Below the pieces are notes generated by a model. The model searched no databases. It had not been told where the DNA came from and saw only the letters and a list, made by a program, of their open reading frames with translations. Made by a program: the position numbers and the translations under genes. From UBA57 sp963577725 (GTDB lineage Archaea > Thermoproteota > Nitrososphaeria > Nitrososphaerales > UBA57): a stretch of DNA of 64,000 nt. This document shows, one piece after another, positions 28,117 to 37,068 of the stretch (position 1 is its first letter; each line of letters starts with the position of its first letter). Location of the stretch: the NCBI GenBank assembly GCA_047517285.1, contig JAKZTE010000009.1:1-64000 (forward strand). The letters run 5' to 3'.

Positions 28117-28232
28117 GCATTTTAAAATATATTATATAATTCGTCTTCATTGGGTCATTTCACTGAGCCGGAAGCAAAATGTTCAGAAATTTAACAAATA
28201 TCTTTCCGGAATAATACATATATCATTCTAAG

Positions 28233-28574
28233 ATGAGAAAAATATTCATGGGCATGATAAATTTCGATGATTTTTCTAAACTAAAAATTAGGGTTGGAAA
28301 AATAATCGATGCAGAAACAGTAACTGGATCTAATAAATTAATAAAAATGAAAATAGATATCGGTAATGAAGAGAGGCAGATTGTTGCAGGAATTGCAAAA
28401 TATTATTCATTAGAAGATTTAGTTGATAAAACAGTAATTGTTTTAGTAAATCTAGAACCAAGAGAGGTATTCGGAGTGGAATCGCAAGGGATGTTACTAG
28501 CTTCAATCGATGGAGACAAAGTATCACTACTTCAGACTGACAATGAAATGAACGCAGGTTCAGAAATCGGATAA
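28233..28574 (+). CDS. Stand-alone tRNA-binding domain (MetRS beta-like, EMAP/Trbp111)
   Basis: 113 residues; internal starts at MGMINF or MINFDDF would shorten it by five to seven residues. It is an OB fold of the EMAP II/MetG C-terminal type: FSKLKIRVGKIIDAE, GSNKLIKMKIDIGNEERQIVAGIAKYY, TVIVLVNLEPREVFGVESQGMLLAS. Because metG at 23.1 kb lacks this domain, the protein most likely acts as the MetRS beta subunit or as a general tRNA-binding dimer. It converges on the operon at 28.6-36.8 kb with no gap. Confidence 0.92.
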   Translation: MRKIFMGMINFDDFSKLKIRVGKIIDAETVTGSNKLIKMKIDIGNEERQIVAGIAKYYSLEDLVDKTVIVLVNLEPREVFGVESQGMLLASIDGDKVSLLQTDNEMNAGSEIG

Positions 28575-30623
28575 CTATCCTTTAAAGTACTTTGACATTA
28601 TTCTGAATGTGAAGAATGCAATTAATATAAATTCTATAACTATTGCAATAGTAAGAATTTGATCTTCTAACAACAATGTTTTAACATTAAATTGAATTAA
28701 TCCAGAACTACTAATCAATATGTCTTGCTCGGATTTTATTTCATCCTCTACAATATGGGTGATTTTATAATTTCCGTCTGGAAGCTTTAATCGAGGAATG
28801 TCCAGAAGGTCTGCAGTGAATTCTTCGTTTGCCTTTTGTATAACTATTTGACCGTCAATGAAAGGTTGTTCAAATTCATCTAAAACAGAAATATCAATAG
28901 TATTGATGTCGAGTATGATATCCACGCCAATAGGAAATCCTAATTTATTCTGATAAGTTTTAGTTTTGTCAATGCTATCAATAATATTAAAATCATTTAT
29001 GTTAAAATTAAAAATCTTCAAGTTAGATATTGAGAAAGTATCAGTGGCGCTATTGGCCAAGATATACATTTTTCCATCAGAGTAACTTGTAATGAAATCA
29101 GCGTCTAGAATAATTTCGTATGAGTTAATTGGTCCAAGATTATCAGATACAGAAATAACGGCTACAGGAAGGTTGATTTCCTGAGATTCAATAAACGTGG
29201 TTACGTCATTGGATTTACCAACTATGAAAAGTTCAGGGGCATTTGGCACATAATCAGCAAGATTAATGCGTAAATCAGGTTCAGAAGCCATAGAATATCC
29301 TACAAGATTATAGCTATTGGCGTATTTCTCCCCAGATGGAACAACATAAACTGGAAGATATGTGTCAAGAGTTCCGATTCCTACAAAATTAGAGTGAATA
29401 TGGAAGAAATGTAGGCCGTATTGTAATGGTGAATCGCCGTTTTCAGATTCGCCGATCTCAGGGATATTTATCTGAAAATACCCAGTTTGAGAATTAGGGA
29501 GATTAAGTGTAGTGGAAGCAATTGTTCCATTTTTCTCAATACTAGTAGTAAGATCTGCAGTATGAGAATCGATTCTCAACTTTCTTGTGGTTTCAAGAAC
29601 AAATTCAATACTTTCGCCAGATGGATCAAAATCTTCAACGGTATTATTGTATCTAATTATATATTCAGATCCAGGAGAAATCACACTAGGATATTCAATA
29701 GCGCCATATGAGCCACTTATAATATGAAAGCCGTCTGTCGGTTCAAGGATTGCTAATTCAAGGGCTTCGGATTTTTCCATAAATAGATTACTGCCAGTTA
29801 ATTGATAACTAGGGATAAATCCAGAAGGACTGCCCTCTCCTACAACGAATATATGAGATCGTTGAAATGATGAGGCAGATAGGTCGGTCGGTCTTGCTTC
29901 AGGTCTTTCCTGTTCATCTCTAGGAACGCGATCGCACTGAAGAATTTCAAATTGTGCATCAAGTGTGGGGAGAAGTTCTCTATCTCGGTCATTGTCATTC
30001 TGCATTCTTATTATTAGTCTTTGGACAGTTTGATTTTGAAAACCACCTGGTTGATTACGTAGATCAACAATATCTGAATTCCTCTCTCCAATATTTTTAC
30101 GGAGTCCTTCTATACGATTTTGTAAACTTAAACAGTTAGCAACCTGATCAACGTCTTCTCTAGCATTACCACCTGCAAATATAGGATTATCAGCTGGAAA
30201 ACCAGCATTTGCAAGTTCGTTGGCCGTGACTTCCAACATTGTTAATTCAACCAACATAGTTTCTCCAATGCCAACTACGGGCAACTCCAATTGATTAATT
30301 CGACGACCTGGAACAATTCCACGAAACATTAAATCTTCGCCAGGTTCTCCCAATGTAACAATTATTTGTTTATCAGCAAGAATGAATAATTCTTCGCCAG
30401 GGCCCACTACAACAGTGCTTCCAGAAGCTGGAATAGATATACTTTCTTCGTTAAAACCAAGTTGAGCGAAATCAGGCATTGTATTTGTTAATGGAGAGGG
30501 GTCGAAAGGTTCTTCGCAAGCGGCAGATGCAGGACATACACGATCGCCAACCTGAGAAAATGACACAGGCAACAATACAATAGTCGAAACAAATAACAAG
30601 AGAATAATAATTGATGAACGCAA
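28575..30623 (-). CDS. Large membrane-anchored extracellular protein of the MoxR operon
   Basis: 682 residues with a signal peptide (SSIIILLLFVSTIVLLPVSFS), a long extracytoplasmic part that is probably mostly beta-sandwich, a charged helical stretch near residues 170-230 (LRKNIGERNSDIVDLRN...), and one C-terminal membrane helix (ILTIAIVIEFILIAFFTF) with a short basic tail. Cysteines occur in pairs (CPASAACEE; CLSL...CDRV), suggesting disulphides. No named domain recognised. It is the last gene of the operon running from 36.8 kb. In topology it resembles MxaA-like accessory proteins, but sequence similarity is not demonstrated. Confidence 0.75.
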   Translation of the reverse strand: MRSSIIILLLFVSTIVLLPVSFSQVGDRVCPASAACEEPFDPSPLTNTMPDFAQLGFNEESISIPASGSTVVVGPGEELFILADKQIIVTLGEPGEDLMFRGIVPGRRINQLELPVVGIGETMLVELTMLEVTANELANAGFPADNPIFAGGNAREDVDQVANCLSLQNRIEGLRKNIGERNSDIVDLRNQPGGFQNQTVQRLIIRMQNDNDRDRELLPTLDAQFEILQCDRVPRDEQERPEARPTDLSASSFQRSHIFVVGEGSPSGFIPSYQLTGSNLFMEKSEALELAILEPTDGFHIISGSYGAIEYPSVISPGSEYIIRYNNTVEDFDPSGESIEFVLETTRKLRIDSHTADLTTSIEKNGTIASTTLNLPNSQTGYFQINIPEIGESENGDSPLQYGLHFFHIHSNFVGIGTLDTYLPVYVVPSGEKYANSYNLVGYSMASEPDLRINLADYVPNAPELFIVGKSNDVTTFIESQEINLPVAVISVSDNLGPINSYEIILDADFITSYSDGKMYILANSATDTFSISNLKIFNFNINDFNIIDSIDKTKTYQNKLGFPIGVDIILDINTIDISVLDEFEQPFIDGQIVIQKANEEFTADLLDIPRLKLPDGNYKITHIVEDEIKSEQDILISSSGLIQFNVKTLLLEDQILTIAIVIEFILIAFFTFRIMSKYFKG

Positions 30624-30624
30624 T

Positions 30625-31464
30625 TTAGTCTCGCTCCGCGAAATATAATAGAAGTAAAATGAATCCCATTACAAGAACAGGAGGAATGATTGTTACAAGA
30701 TATGGGGCGAAATTTACTATAGCGATGGCAATTAGGTAAACTGGAAGTAATAATATGGCACTGCCTAAAGTAAGAAGTGCTACAGATGATCTTAAAGAGC
30801 TTACCATTTTTGATTCCGCTCCAGGATTATCGCGAACCTCTGACAATCTCACTTGTGCTGCTAATGCAGAGAAAGTAATGCCAGGGATGGCGAATGCCAT
30901 TCCTAGCCTTACGTATTCAATAAGAGGAAGTTCGATAGGATGTCCTTCATAACCAAGATAAGTTGCTATTCCTGCAATTTGATCGAAAGCCAATAATAAG
31001 GAAAATGTTTCGCCAGTAATAGATCCTGCAACGCAACCTGCATAAACCATCAATGCCATCATGTATGCAAAAAAGAAATAGAGGACTTTGCCAAATGCCC
31101 CTACACCGGATCCAATGACAACACGAGAAAGAGAAACAACGGTTCCTATTACCAGATAAGCAAGAAATGCAGCGATGAAATCAGCAGGATTTGAAGTGGT
31201 TAGAACGGTAAACATAGGGATGATAATCGGAAGTACCAAAAGTAGACTTTCAAAGAAAACTTGTTGATTTGCGCCCAATGATTTGATGAAACCTATTTGT
31301 TTAAGGAAAAGATAGACTGCAATTAGCCCGAATGCAGTGAAGAAGGCAATAGATGACAAATAAGATAGAAATGCATTAAGTACAACAGGATTAGCAATCA
31401 TTACAGCGATTGGAGCAATAGAAAGTGCAGAAATATATGTTCTAAGTTCTCTTAACGGTAGCAT
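30625..31464 (-). CDS. Polytopic membrane protein of the MoxR operon
   Basis: 279 residues with about seven to eight membrane helices (for example ISALSIAPIAVMIANPVVL, AFGLIAVYLFLKQIGF, ESLLLVLPIIIPMFTVL, FFFAYMMALMVYAGCVAGS, and a final VTIIPPVLVMGFILLLLYF). No family recognised. It overlaps the 3' end of the DUF58 gene by 23 bases and is followed within two bases by the large surface protein, so all three are probably cotranslated. It may anchor or gate the complex formed by its neighbours; that is inference. Confidence 0.75.
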   Translation of the reverse strand: MLPLRELRTYISALSIAPIAVMIANPVVLNAFLSYLSSIAFFTAFGLIAVYLFLKQIGFIKSLGANQQVFFESLLLVLPIIIPMFTVLTTSNPADFIAAFLAYLVIGTVVSLSRVVIGSGVGAFGKVLYFFFAYMMALMVYAGCVAGSITGETFSLLLAFDQIAGIATYLGYEGHPIELPLIEYVRLGMAFAIPGITFSALAAQVRLSEVRDNPGAESKMVSSLRSSVALLTLGSAILLLPVYLIAIAIVNFAPYLVTIIPPVLVMGFILLLLYFAERD

Positions 31465-32674
31465 AAGACCACTCCTCCATTTTTTTCATTGCGTCTAAGA
31501 CAGAACTATGATTTGTAAGAATCATTTGTATGCCGTTTTCTTCGACTGTTTTTTGTATTTGTTGTGCCCTCTCATAATTATCTTCATTATAAATCAATAT
31601 GATAATTAAATCACGGCTAGATTTCAGCTTTGACAGATATGATTCAATTAATCTATCGTCAGTACGAGTAAGAATTAAAATGAAACTATTTCCAAATTCA
31701 GAAGCAGAAAGTTCGAGATAAGAATTTGTAAAACTTGTAATAAGGAATTTATCCTGAGAAGGTTGTACTTTTGCAAGATTACGCAACAATGAATCAACAT
31801 GAGTATCGCCACGTGCAGGTTTTAAGACAGCGCGAGTACGAGTATCAAATAGTAGCAAGCCAGTTCGAGTTCCACGTTTAATGAAATTATAAGATAAAGA
31901 TGCTGCAAGATCTGCGGATATATCAAGCGAGATTTGCTCACCGTTAGGAAGTTCACTGTCTTTACCTATATCTACAACAATCGTAATTGCCTGCCCTTCT
32001 TCTCCAGCAGTAATCTTCGACTTAGGTGTATGGTCAGGGGATTTAGCCATAGCTTTCCATGAAATAATTTTAAAATCATCTCCAGGTTGGTAATCACGAA
32101 TGCCCCAAACTTCACTACTTCTACCTTGTTTAATTGATGATGAAACTCCCAATAATCCGGCGGCAGATGTTTGAGGAGATGTTTCGAATGGATAGATATG
32201 AGGAAGCACAAGAATTTCTGCTTCGTCGTTAGATGCAATCGTGATTCCAGATAACAACAACCAGTCTTTAACAACAATCTTAGTGGATGAAATTTTATGA
32301 ATGCCACGGCGGTCTGCTACAAAAGTTTTTGAGATGTCGTATTTTTGTCCAGGTTGGAAAACAACAGTGCCAGTGTTAATATTTAGACCTAAACTTTGAC
32401 AATCAAATTCAACAGATGCATTTGCAGGGAATCTACCGGTATATTTCATTTTCAATGAAGCATTAATATCAGCAGGAGGCATTACTTGGTATTTATCAAA
32501 AACACGTGTAACCTCGAAATTGTTTGATGGTTTTAAGTATTTGAACAAAACAAGATTAATACACAAAGCAAGCATAACAGAAAGCATAGCAAGAGTAGCA
32601 TTAGGCAATAAAGCCAGACTACACACAGTCATCAATCCAAAGAAACCAATAAGAAGTCGAATATGTTTTTTCAT
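31442..32674 (-). CDS. DUF58 domain protein, MoxR partner
   Basis: 410 residues. Two membrane helices at the N-terminus (LLIGFFGLMTVCSLALLPNATLAMLSVMLALCI region), a beta-rich domain, then the DUF58 core GRSSEVWGIRDYQPGDDFKIISWKAMAKS followed by a vWA-like fold starting ITIVVDIGKD. DUF58 proteins are typical neighbours of MoxR ATPases; the mxaS product of methylotrophs belongs to this family. Six bases separate it from the upstream MoxR gene. Confidence 0.9.
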   Translation of the reverse strand: MKKHIRLLIGFFGLMTVCSLALLPNATLAMLSVMLALCINLVLFKYLKPSNNFEVTRVFDKYQVMPPADINASLKMKYTGRFPANASVEFDCQSLGLNINTGTVVFQPGQKYDISKTFVADRRGIHKISSTKIVVKDWLLLSGITIASNDEAEILVLPHIYPFETSPQTSAAGLLGVSSSIKQGRSSEVWGIRDYQPGDDFKIISWKAMAKSPDHTPKSKITAGEEGQAITIVVDIGKDSELPNGEQISLDISADLAASLSYNFIKRGTRTGLLLFDTRTRAVLKPARGDTHVDSLLRNLAKVQPSQDKFLITSFTNSYLELSASEFGNSFILILTRTDDRLIESYLSKLKSSRDLIIILIYNEDNYERAQQIQKTVEENGIQMILTNHSSVLDAMKKMEEWSYATVKRT

Positions 32675-32680
32675 ATTAAA

Positions 32681-33664
32681 TCAAACTGTAACAATTACTT
32701 CGTCGATACAGCCCTTGATTAATTTTCTCAGATATTCGGTAGCAGAATTACTATCACTGTCGTCTAGATCAAGAAGTGCATTCTGTTGTAAGATTAATCG
32801 ATGATTAAGTACGTCAAATGCGACGGCTTTTACATCGTCAGGAATTACATATGAACGACCTTCAGTAACGGCGGCATAGCCTTTAGATGCATATAATAAA
32901 GCAACAGATGCACGTGGACTTGCGCCAAGAGTGACTTTAGGAATATTTGAAGTATTTTGAACTATTGAAGAAATATACTCGAGGACGTTCTTTTCTGCAT
33001 TAATACCTGTGTGAATCATACCTTTTCCTTCAAGAATTGCTTGTTTTGAGACTATAGGCTGTAGTTCAACAGATTGGCCAATCTTACGTCTGATTATTTC
33101 TGCCTCGCTTGCTTGATCAGGATAATCAATAATTAATCTGAATAAGAATCTATCTAATTGTGCTTCTGGAAGAGGATAAGTACCTTCTAGTTCGATAGAA
33201 TTTTTTGTTGCAAGAACCATAAATGGCTCGTCCATTTTTCGAGTCATGCCTTCAACACTAACTTGCCTTTCTTGCATACATTCCAATAAAGCAGATTGTG
33301 ACTTAGGAGGTGCACGGTTAATTTCATCAACAATAACAAAATTAGAGAATATAGGACCTGAACGGAATTCAAATTCTCGTTCTTTAGGATTGTAAATACG
33401 AGTACCGGTTATATCAGATGGCATTAGATCAGAAGTAGATTGAATTCTATTCGAAGTAGATTCTATAGATTTACTGAATAGATTGGCCATTAAGGTCTTA
33501 CCCGTGCCAGGAAATCCCTCGATAAGAACATGTCCTCCAACAAGTATTGAGATTATTAATGAATCAACGATATTATCAAGCCCTACAACATGATTTCCCA
33601 TCTCCTTCTTGAGTGTGTCTCTGAGATTTTTAATGTCGTCAGTGGATTTCAAAGAGTTAATCAT
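32681..33664 (-). CDS. MoxR-family AAA+ ATPase (copy 1)
   Basis: 327 residues with Walker A EGFPGTGKT (about residue 55), Walker B FVIVDEINRAPPKSQSALLE, a sensor-1 region VLATKNSIE and the MoxR C-terminal lid (GASPRASVALLYASKGYAA, VPDDVKAVAFDVLNHRL-like). It is the most divergent of three tandem copies. MoxR proteins act as chaperones that assemble or insert metals and cofactors into partner enzymes. It follows copy 2 by two bases. Confidence 0.93.
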   Translation of the reverse strand: MINSLKSTDDIKNLRDTLKKEMGNHVVGLDNIVDSLIISILVGGHVLIEGFPGTGKTLMANLFSKSIESTSNRIQSTSDLMPSDITGTRIYNPKEREFEFRSGPIFSNFVIVDEINRAPPKSQSALLECMQERQVSVEGMTRKMDEPFMVLATKNSIELEGTYPLPEAQLDRFLFRLIIDYPDQASEAEIIRRKIGQSVELQPIVSKQAILEGKGMIHTGINAEKNVLEYISSIVQNTSNIPKVTLGASPRASVALLYASKGYAAVTEGRSYVIPDDVKAVAFDVLNHRLILQQNALLDLDDSDSNSATEYLRKLIKGCIDEVIVTV

Positions 33665-33666
33665 GA

Positions 33667-34641
33667 TTAGTTGCCTCCAGATTGAATGATGTCAGAAATA
33701 ATTTTTTCTGCAGAATTACTTGATTCGGCATCAGTACCTGAATCAGCAATATCGGATTGTTTTATCAATAAACGATGGTTAAGGACGTCGAATGCAACGG
33801 CCTTTACGTCTTCGGTAGTAACCTTATCACTTCCTCGAATTATTGCTGCGTGGCCTCTTGACGCATTGAGGAGAGATACGGCAGCAGTAGGACTTGCTCC
33901 AATAATTATACCTTCTTTTGTTCTAGTAGATTGAACTATGGTGGAGATGTAATCAGAAATACTATCATCAATTGACATATTATCGATAAGGAATTGTCGA
34001 GCCTGAAGAATTTGATCTTTAGAGATTATCTGACCAGAGGGATCTGAAGATTTAGTTTTATTACGAAGAATTTCGACCTCTTCTTCCAGAGTCGGGTAAT
34101 CAAGAATAATACGGAACATAAAACGATCCAATTGTGTTGGAGATAATGGAAAAGTTCCTTCGTATTCAAGAGGATTTTTTGTTGCAAGAACCATAAATGG
34201 CTGGTCCAACATTGATGTTTCTCCGTCAACGGTAACTTGTCCTTCTTGCATTGCTTCAAGAAAAGCAGCTTGTGTTCTAGGAGGAGCACGATTAATTTCG
34301 TCGACAATAACCATATTGGCAAATATAGGTCCTGCGTGAAAATCGAATTCAAGGGTTTTAGGGTTATAAATTCTAGTGCCCGTTACATCGCCCGGCATCA
34401 TATCAGGAGTGGATTGAATACGGTTATTGTCAAGGGAGAATGTATTTGAAAAGGATACGGCAAGAAATGTTTTCGCTGTACCAGGTAATCCCTCAAGTAA
34501 GACATGTCCGCCTGTCAATAGAGACAAGGTAAGAGTATCAATATGATTAGTGAGACCAACAATTGACTTACCGACCTCAGAACGTATATCTTCAGATATT
34601 TTTGTAATATCAGAAAGTGAATTAATATTATCAGTCATCAT
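33667..34641 (-). CDS. MoxR-family AAA+ ATPase (copy 2)
   Basis: 324 residues. Walker A EGLPGTAKT, Walker B MVIVDEINRAPPRTQAAFLEAMQEGQV, arginine finger region LSPTQLDRFMFRI, and the lid GASPTAAVSLLNASRGHAA. It shares a 108-base tract (33769-33876) with copy 3 that differs at one base, so this part has been homogenised by gene conversion. It sits between the other MoxR copies with gaps of two and three bases. Confidence 0.93.
   Translation of the reverse strand: MMTDNINSLSDITKISEDIRSEVGKSIVGLTNHIDTLTLSLLTGGHVLLEGLPGTAKTFLAVSFSNTFSLDNNRIQSTPDMMPGDVTGTRIYNPKTLEFDFHAGPIFANMVIVDEINRAPPRTQAAFLEAMQEGQVTVDGETSMLDQPFMVLATKNPLEYEGTFPLSPTQLDRFMFRIILDYPTLEEEVEILRNKTKSSDPSGQIISKDQILQARQFLIDNMSIDDSISDYISTIVQSTRTKEGIIIGASPTAAVSLLNASRGHAAIIRGSDKVTTEDVKAVAFDVLNHRLLIKQSDIADSGTDAESSNSAEKIISDIIQSGGN
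33769..33876. repeat. Gene-conversion tract shared by MoxR copies 2 and 3 (first copy)
   Basis: These 108 bases match 34741-34848 with one difference (33852 versus 34824). The single change turns His in copy 2 to Tyr in copy 3 within ASRG(H/Y)AAI. Flanking parts of the two genes are far more divergent, including at silent sites, so the tract is best explained by recent conversion. Confidence 0.9.
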
Positions 34642-34644
34642 AAA

Positions 34645-35616
34645 TCACCGTATAGACTCCATACTGGATTGAAGTAGGTCGTTAATCTTAGTTATTCCGT
34701 AATCTTTAGTGTCCTGACCTTCTTCAAGATCACGAATCACTAAACGATGGTTAAGGACGTCGAATGCAACGGCCTTTACGTCTTCGGTAGTAACCTTATC
34801 ACTTCCTCGAATTATTGCTGCGTAGCCTCTTGACGCATTGAGGAGAGAAACCGAGGCAGTAGGACTTGCCCCAAGCATGATACGAGAATTATCTCTAGTC
34901 GTATTGCATAAATTTGAAATAAAACTTAAAACATCGTCGTCTACACTAACCTGATCTTGAATTAACTTTCGTGCAGAAATAACAGAGGGCGCGTCAATAA
35001 CCTGCTCGACTTCTACAGATTCACCACGTTGATTTTTCTTTTCAAGTATGTCAATCCATGCTTCCTTAGAAGGATAGTTCATGATTAAACGTGCCATGAA
35101 CCGATCTAATTGTGCAGGAGGTAATGGAAATGTACCTGCAAATTCAATCGGATTCTTGGTAGCTATTATCATGAATGGCTGTTCAAGTTGAGTTGTGTTG
35201 CCGTCAATTGTTACTTGGCCTTCTTGCATGACTTCAAGCAATGCAGATTGAGTCTTTGGCGGAGCACGATTAATTTCGTCCATAAGAACGATGTTAGAGA
35301 AAATAGGCCCTGCGTGAAAATCAAAATCAAGAGTCTTTACATTAAAAATATGTGAACCCGTAATATCAGATGGCATCAAATCAGGAGTAGATTGAATTCT
35401 TCGAAAAGATAAGTTTATAGTATCAGAAAAGATTTTGGCAAGATATGTTTTTGCAGTTCCAGGAACTCCTTCGATAAGTATATGGCCGCCAGTAAACATA
35501 CCGATAGCTAGAAACTTGATAACATTAGGCCATCCAACTACATATTTTGAAATTTCAGTTTCAAGTGCATCTGCTGCTTTTTGAATATCAGATATATCTT
35601 TAATTTCAGTTATCAT
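34645..35616 (-). CDS. MoxR-family AAA+ ATPase (copy 3)
   Basis: 323 residues. Walker A EGVPGTAKT, Walker B IVLMDEINRAPPKTQSALLEVMQEGQV, LPPAQLDRFMARL, and GASPTASVSLLNASRGYAA. A distinctive insert-like segment (LEKKNQRGESVEVEQVIDAP) follows the core. First of the three MoxR genes in transcription order; its start overlaps the preceding gene by four bases. Three paralogues could form a hetero-hexamer or serve three different clients. Confidence 0.93.
   Translation of the reverse strand: MITEIKDISDIQKAADALETEISKYVVGWPNVIKFLAIGMFTGGHILIEGVPGTAKTYLAKIFSDTINLSFRRIQSTPDLMPSDITGSHIFNVKTLDFDFHAGPIFSNIVLMDEINRAPPKTQSALLEVMQEGQVTIDGNTTQLEQPFMIIATKNPIEFAGTFPLPPAQLDRFMARLIMNYPSKEAWIDILEKKNQRGESVEVEQVIDAPSVISARKLIQDQVSVDDDVLSFISNLCNTTRDNSRIMLGASPTASVSLLNASRGYAAIIRGSDKVTTEDVKAVAFDVLNHRLVIRDLEEGQDTKDYGITKINDLLQSSMESIR
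34741..34848. repeat. Gene-conversion tract shared by MoxR copies 2 and 3 (second copy)
   Basis: Partner of the tract at 33769-33876. It encodes the lid segment from LLNASRGY to DVLNHRLV, the part of the AAA+ lid expected to contact neighbouring subunits. Confidence 0.9.
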
Positions 35617-36077
35617 ATTCTCGCCCTCGATAAACTAGAAGTTCTTTGATTAGACATCCATTTTGAGATAATGCTATATCCAGATTTATCAATTTCCTGA
35701 TTGCCATAGGCGTATTTCTCCATTGAAGAGAGGATAGAATGAAGGGTTTCAGTATCTGCAGGGTTTTTACCAATGAGAAATTCAGCTAGTTCTCTGATAG
35801 TATAGGAATCTCTTTGATCCAGACCAGATGTAAAAGCTGATACTTTCAGTGTTTTATATAATTTAAGAAACTTCTCGTCGTATTTTTTAGTAAATTGAAT
35901 CTTTTGTTTGACGAGTTTTTCTCTGACAATATTATTGCGGAATAGAATGAATTCAGAAAGCAAGAGAATAGACAGTCCTGCAGCTAAGACAGTATTAAAT
36001 GGTCTTAGTAAGATAATCAGTTCAGTAAAAGGATCACTCATCGACGCCAGTCTCCGTATAAGAAAGATTGAGAACAA
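35613..36077 (-). CDS. Membrane protein with DUF4129-like C-terminal domain
   Basis: 154 residues, or 142 if the start is MSDPFTEL; the latter lies just downstream of the preceding gene's stop. One N-terminal membrane helix (NTVLAAGLSILLLSEFILF) leads to a cytoplasmic helical domain (YTIRELAEFLIGKNPADTETLHSILSSMEKYAYG) that resembles DUF4129, a domain that often accompanies MoxR-DUF58 operons. It overlaps the MoxR copy 3 start by four bases and the upstream gene by up to 44. The DUF4129 assignment is from pattern only. Confidence 0.7.
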   Translation of the reverse strand: MFSIFLIRRLASMSDPFTELIILLRPFNTVLAAGLSILLLSEFILFRNNIVREKLVKQKIQFTKKYDEKFLKLYKTLKVSAFTSGLDQRDSYTIRELAEFLIGKNPADTETLHSILSSMEKYAYGNQEIDKSGYSIISKWMSNQRTSSLSRARI

Positions 36078-36813
36078 CCTCTGGATTAATTTTAGCTACA
36101 GACCAAGGAATAGTTATTCCTGCAGGAATTCGAAAACTATCAGACCAGTCAGAATATGGAAACAGTAATTGATCTAATTCGCAATTATTGCCCGATGCGT
36201 ATAGATCGTCAGGTCCGCCAACAGGAACTGCAGCTTCTGCATCATCAGTGAGTTCACAACCAACATTATTCAATTCAAGGCCTGACATCTTTATTGAATC
36301 TAGATTGATTTCAAAATCAAAAGTGCTAGTATAAGATACAAAGATTATATCGTCAGATGTAACCTGCCAATTTGCAGACAATGCTTCTATTTCAATAGAA
36401 TTAGGAATTACTTCCAGGTCATAGTGGTCAGATCTAATTGTAATATTCTCGAAAATGTCCAAGGTTTCAGTAGTCCATTCTCCAATTCGTAGATCGTAAG
36501 TTCCTTCTTCAACAAGAACGGTAACTTGACCAGTTCCATTAGTAGTTCCGGTTACTGCAATTGTGTCAGTTGGACCAATATCATCATTCCAAAAATAAAA
36601 TACAACGTTAATTCCAGAAGTAGCAGTAGTGACATATCTCTCTCCAATATTTTTATCATGGGTCCAGGTTTCAATAGTGACAGCATGCATAGGCAATAGA
36701 TCTGGTTCTGGAGGTTTTGGTTCAGGATAATTAAATACAACAAAAGAACTGGTTAATATGGCAACGGATATCAGTACAACCTGAAGTAAAATAGAATTTA
36801 CAGATACGCTCAA
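36034..36813 (-). CDS. Extracellular beta-rich protein, first gene of the MoxR operon
   Basis: 259 residues. An N-terminal membrane helix or signal (LLQVVLISVAILTSSFVVF) is followed by a proline-rich linker (NYPEPKPPEPD) and about 200 residues of extracytoplasmic beta-rich sequence, partly carboxypeptidase-regulatory-like (GTTNGTGQVTVLVEEGTYDLRIGEWTTETLD). Two cysteines (GCELTDD, NNCELDQ) could pair. No enzyme motif seen. It opens the operon ending at 28575, with a 255-base gap to psmB on the other side. Confidence 0.75.
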   Translation of the reverse strand: MSVSVNSILLQVVLISVAILTSSFVVFNYPEPKPPEPDLLPMHAVTIETWTHDKNIGERYVTTATSGINVVFYFWNDDIGPTDTIAVTGTTNGTGQVTVLVEEGTYDLRIGEWTTETLDIFENITIRSDHYDLEVIPNSIEIEALSANWQVTSDDIIFVSYTSTFDFEINLDSIKMSGLELNNVGCELTDDAEAAVPVGGPDDLYASGNNCELDQLLFPYSDWSDSFRIPAGITIPWSVAKINPEVVLNLSYTETGVDE

Positions 36814-37068
36814 TATTTCTCCCCTTCAATAACTAATTCAAACTATGTATTAAGTATAGTACAAAAGAAGATCATGGCGACCGGATTGAAGGTCGTATAA
36901 TAATAGTTATTTTATATTAATCAAATTACTTCAGGTCAAAAGAATAAATTTTCAACATGAGGGGGTTTTTTCCAAATAAAAAGAATAAAAAAAAGTTGAA
37001 TTAGACGGGATAGAATAATTAAGAAGATTTATTTACCCTGATTTATTAACATAAAGTATCCAATTTTT

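Noticed and set aside
36814..37068. Small RNA in the psmB upstream gap (hairpin CGACC/GGTCG near 36880)
   Set aside because: One five-pair hairpin only, no clear promoter before it; more likely part of the intergenic regulatory region.
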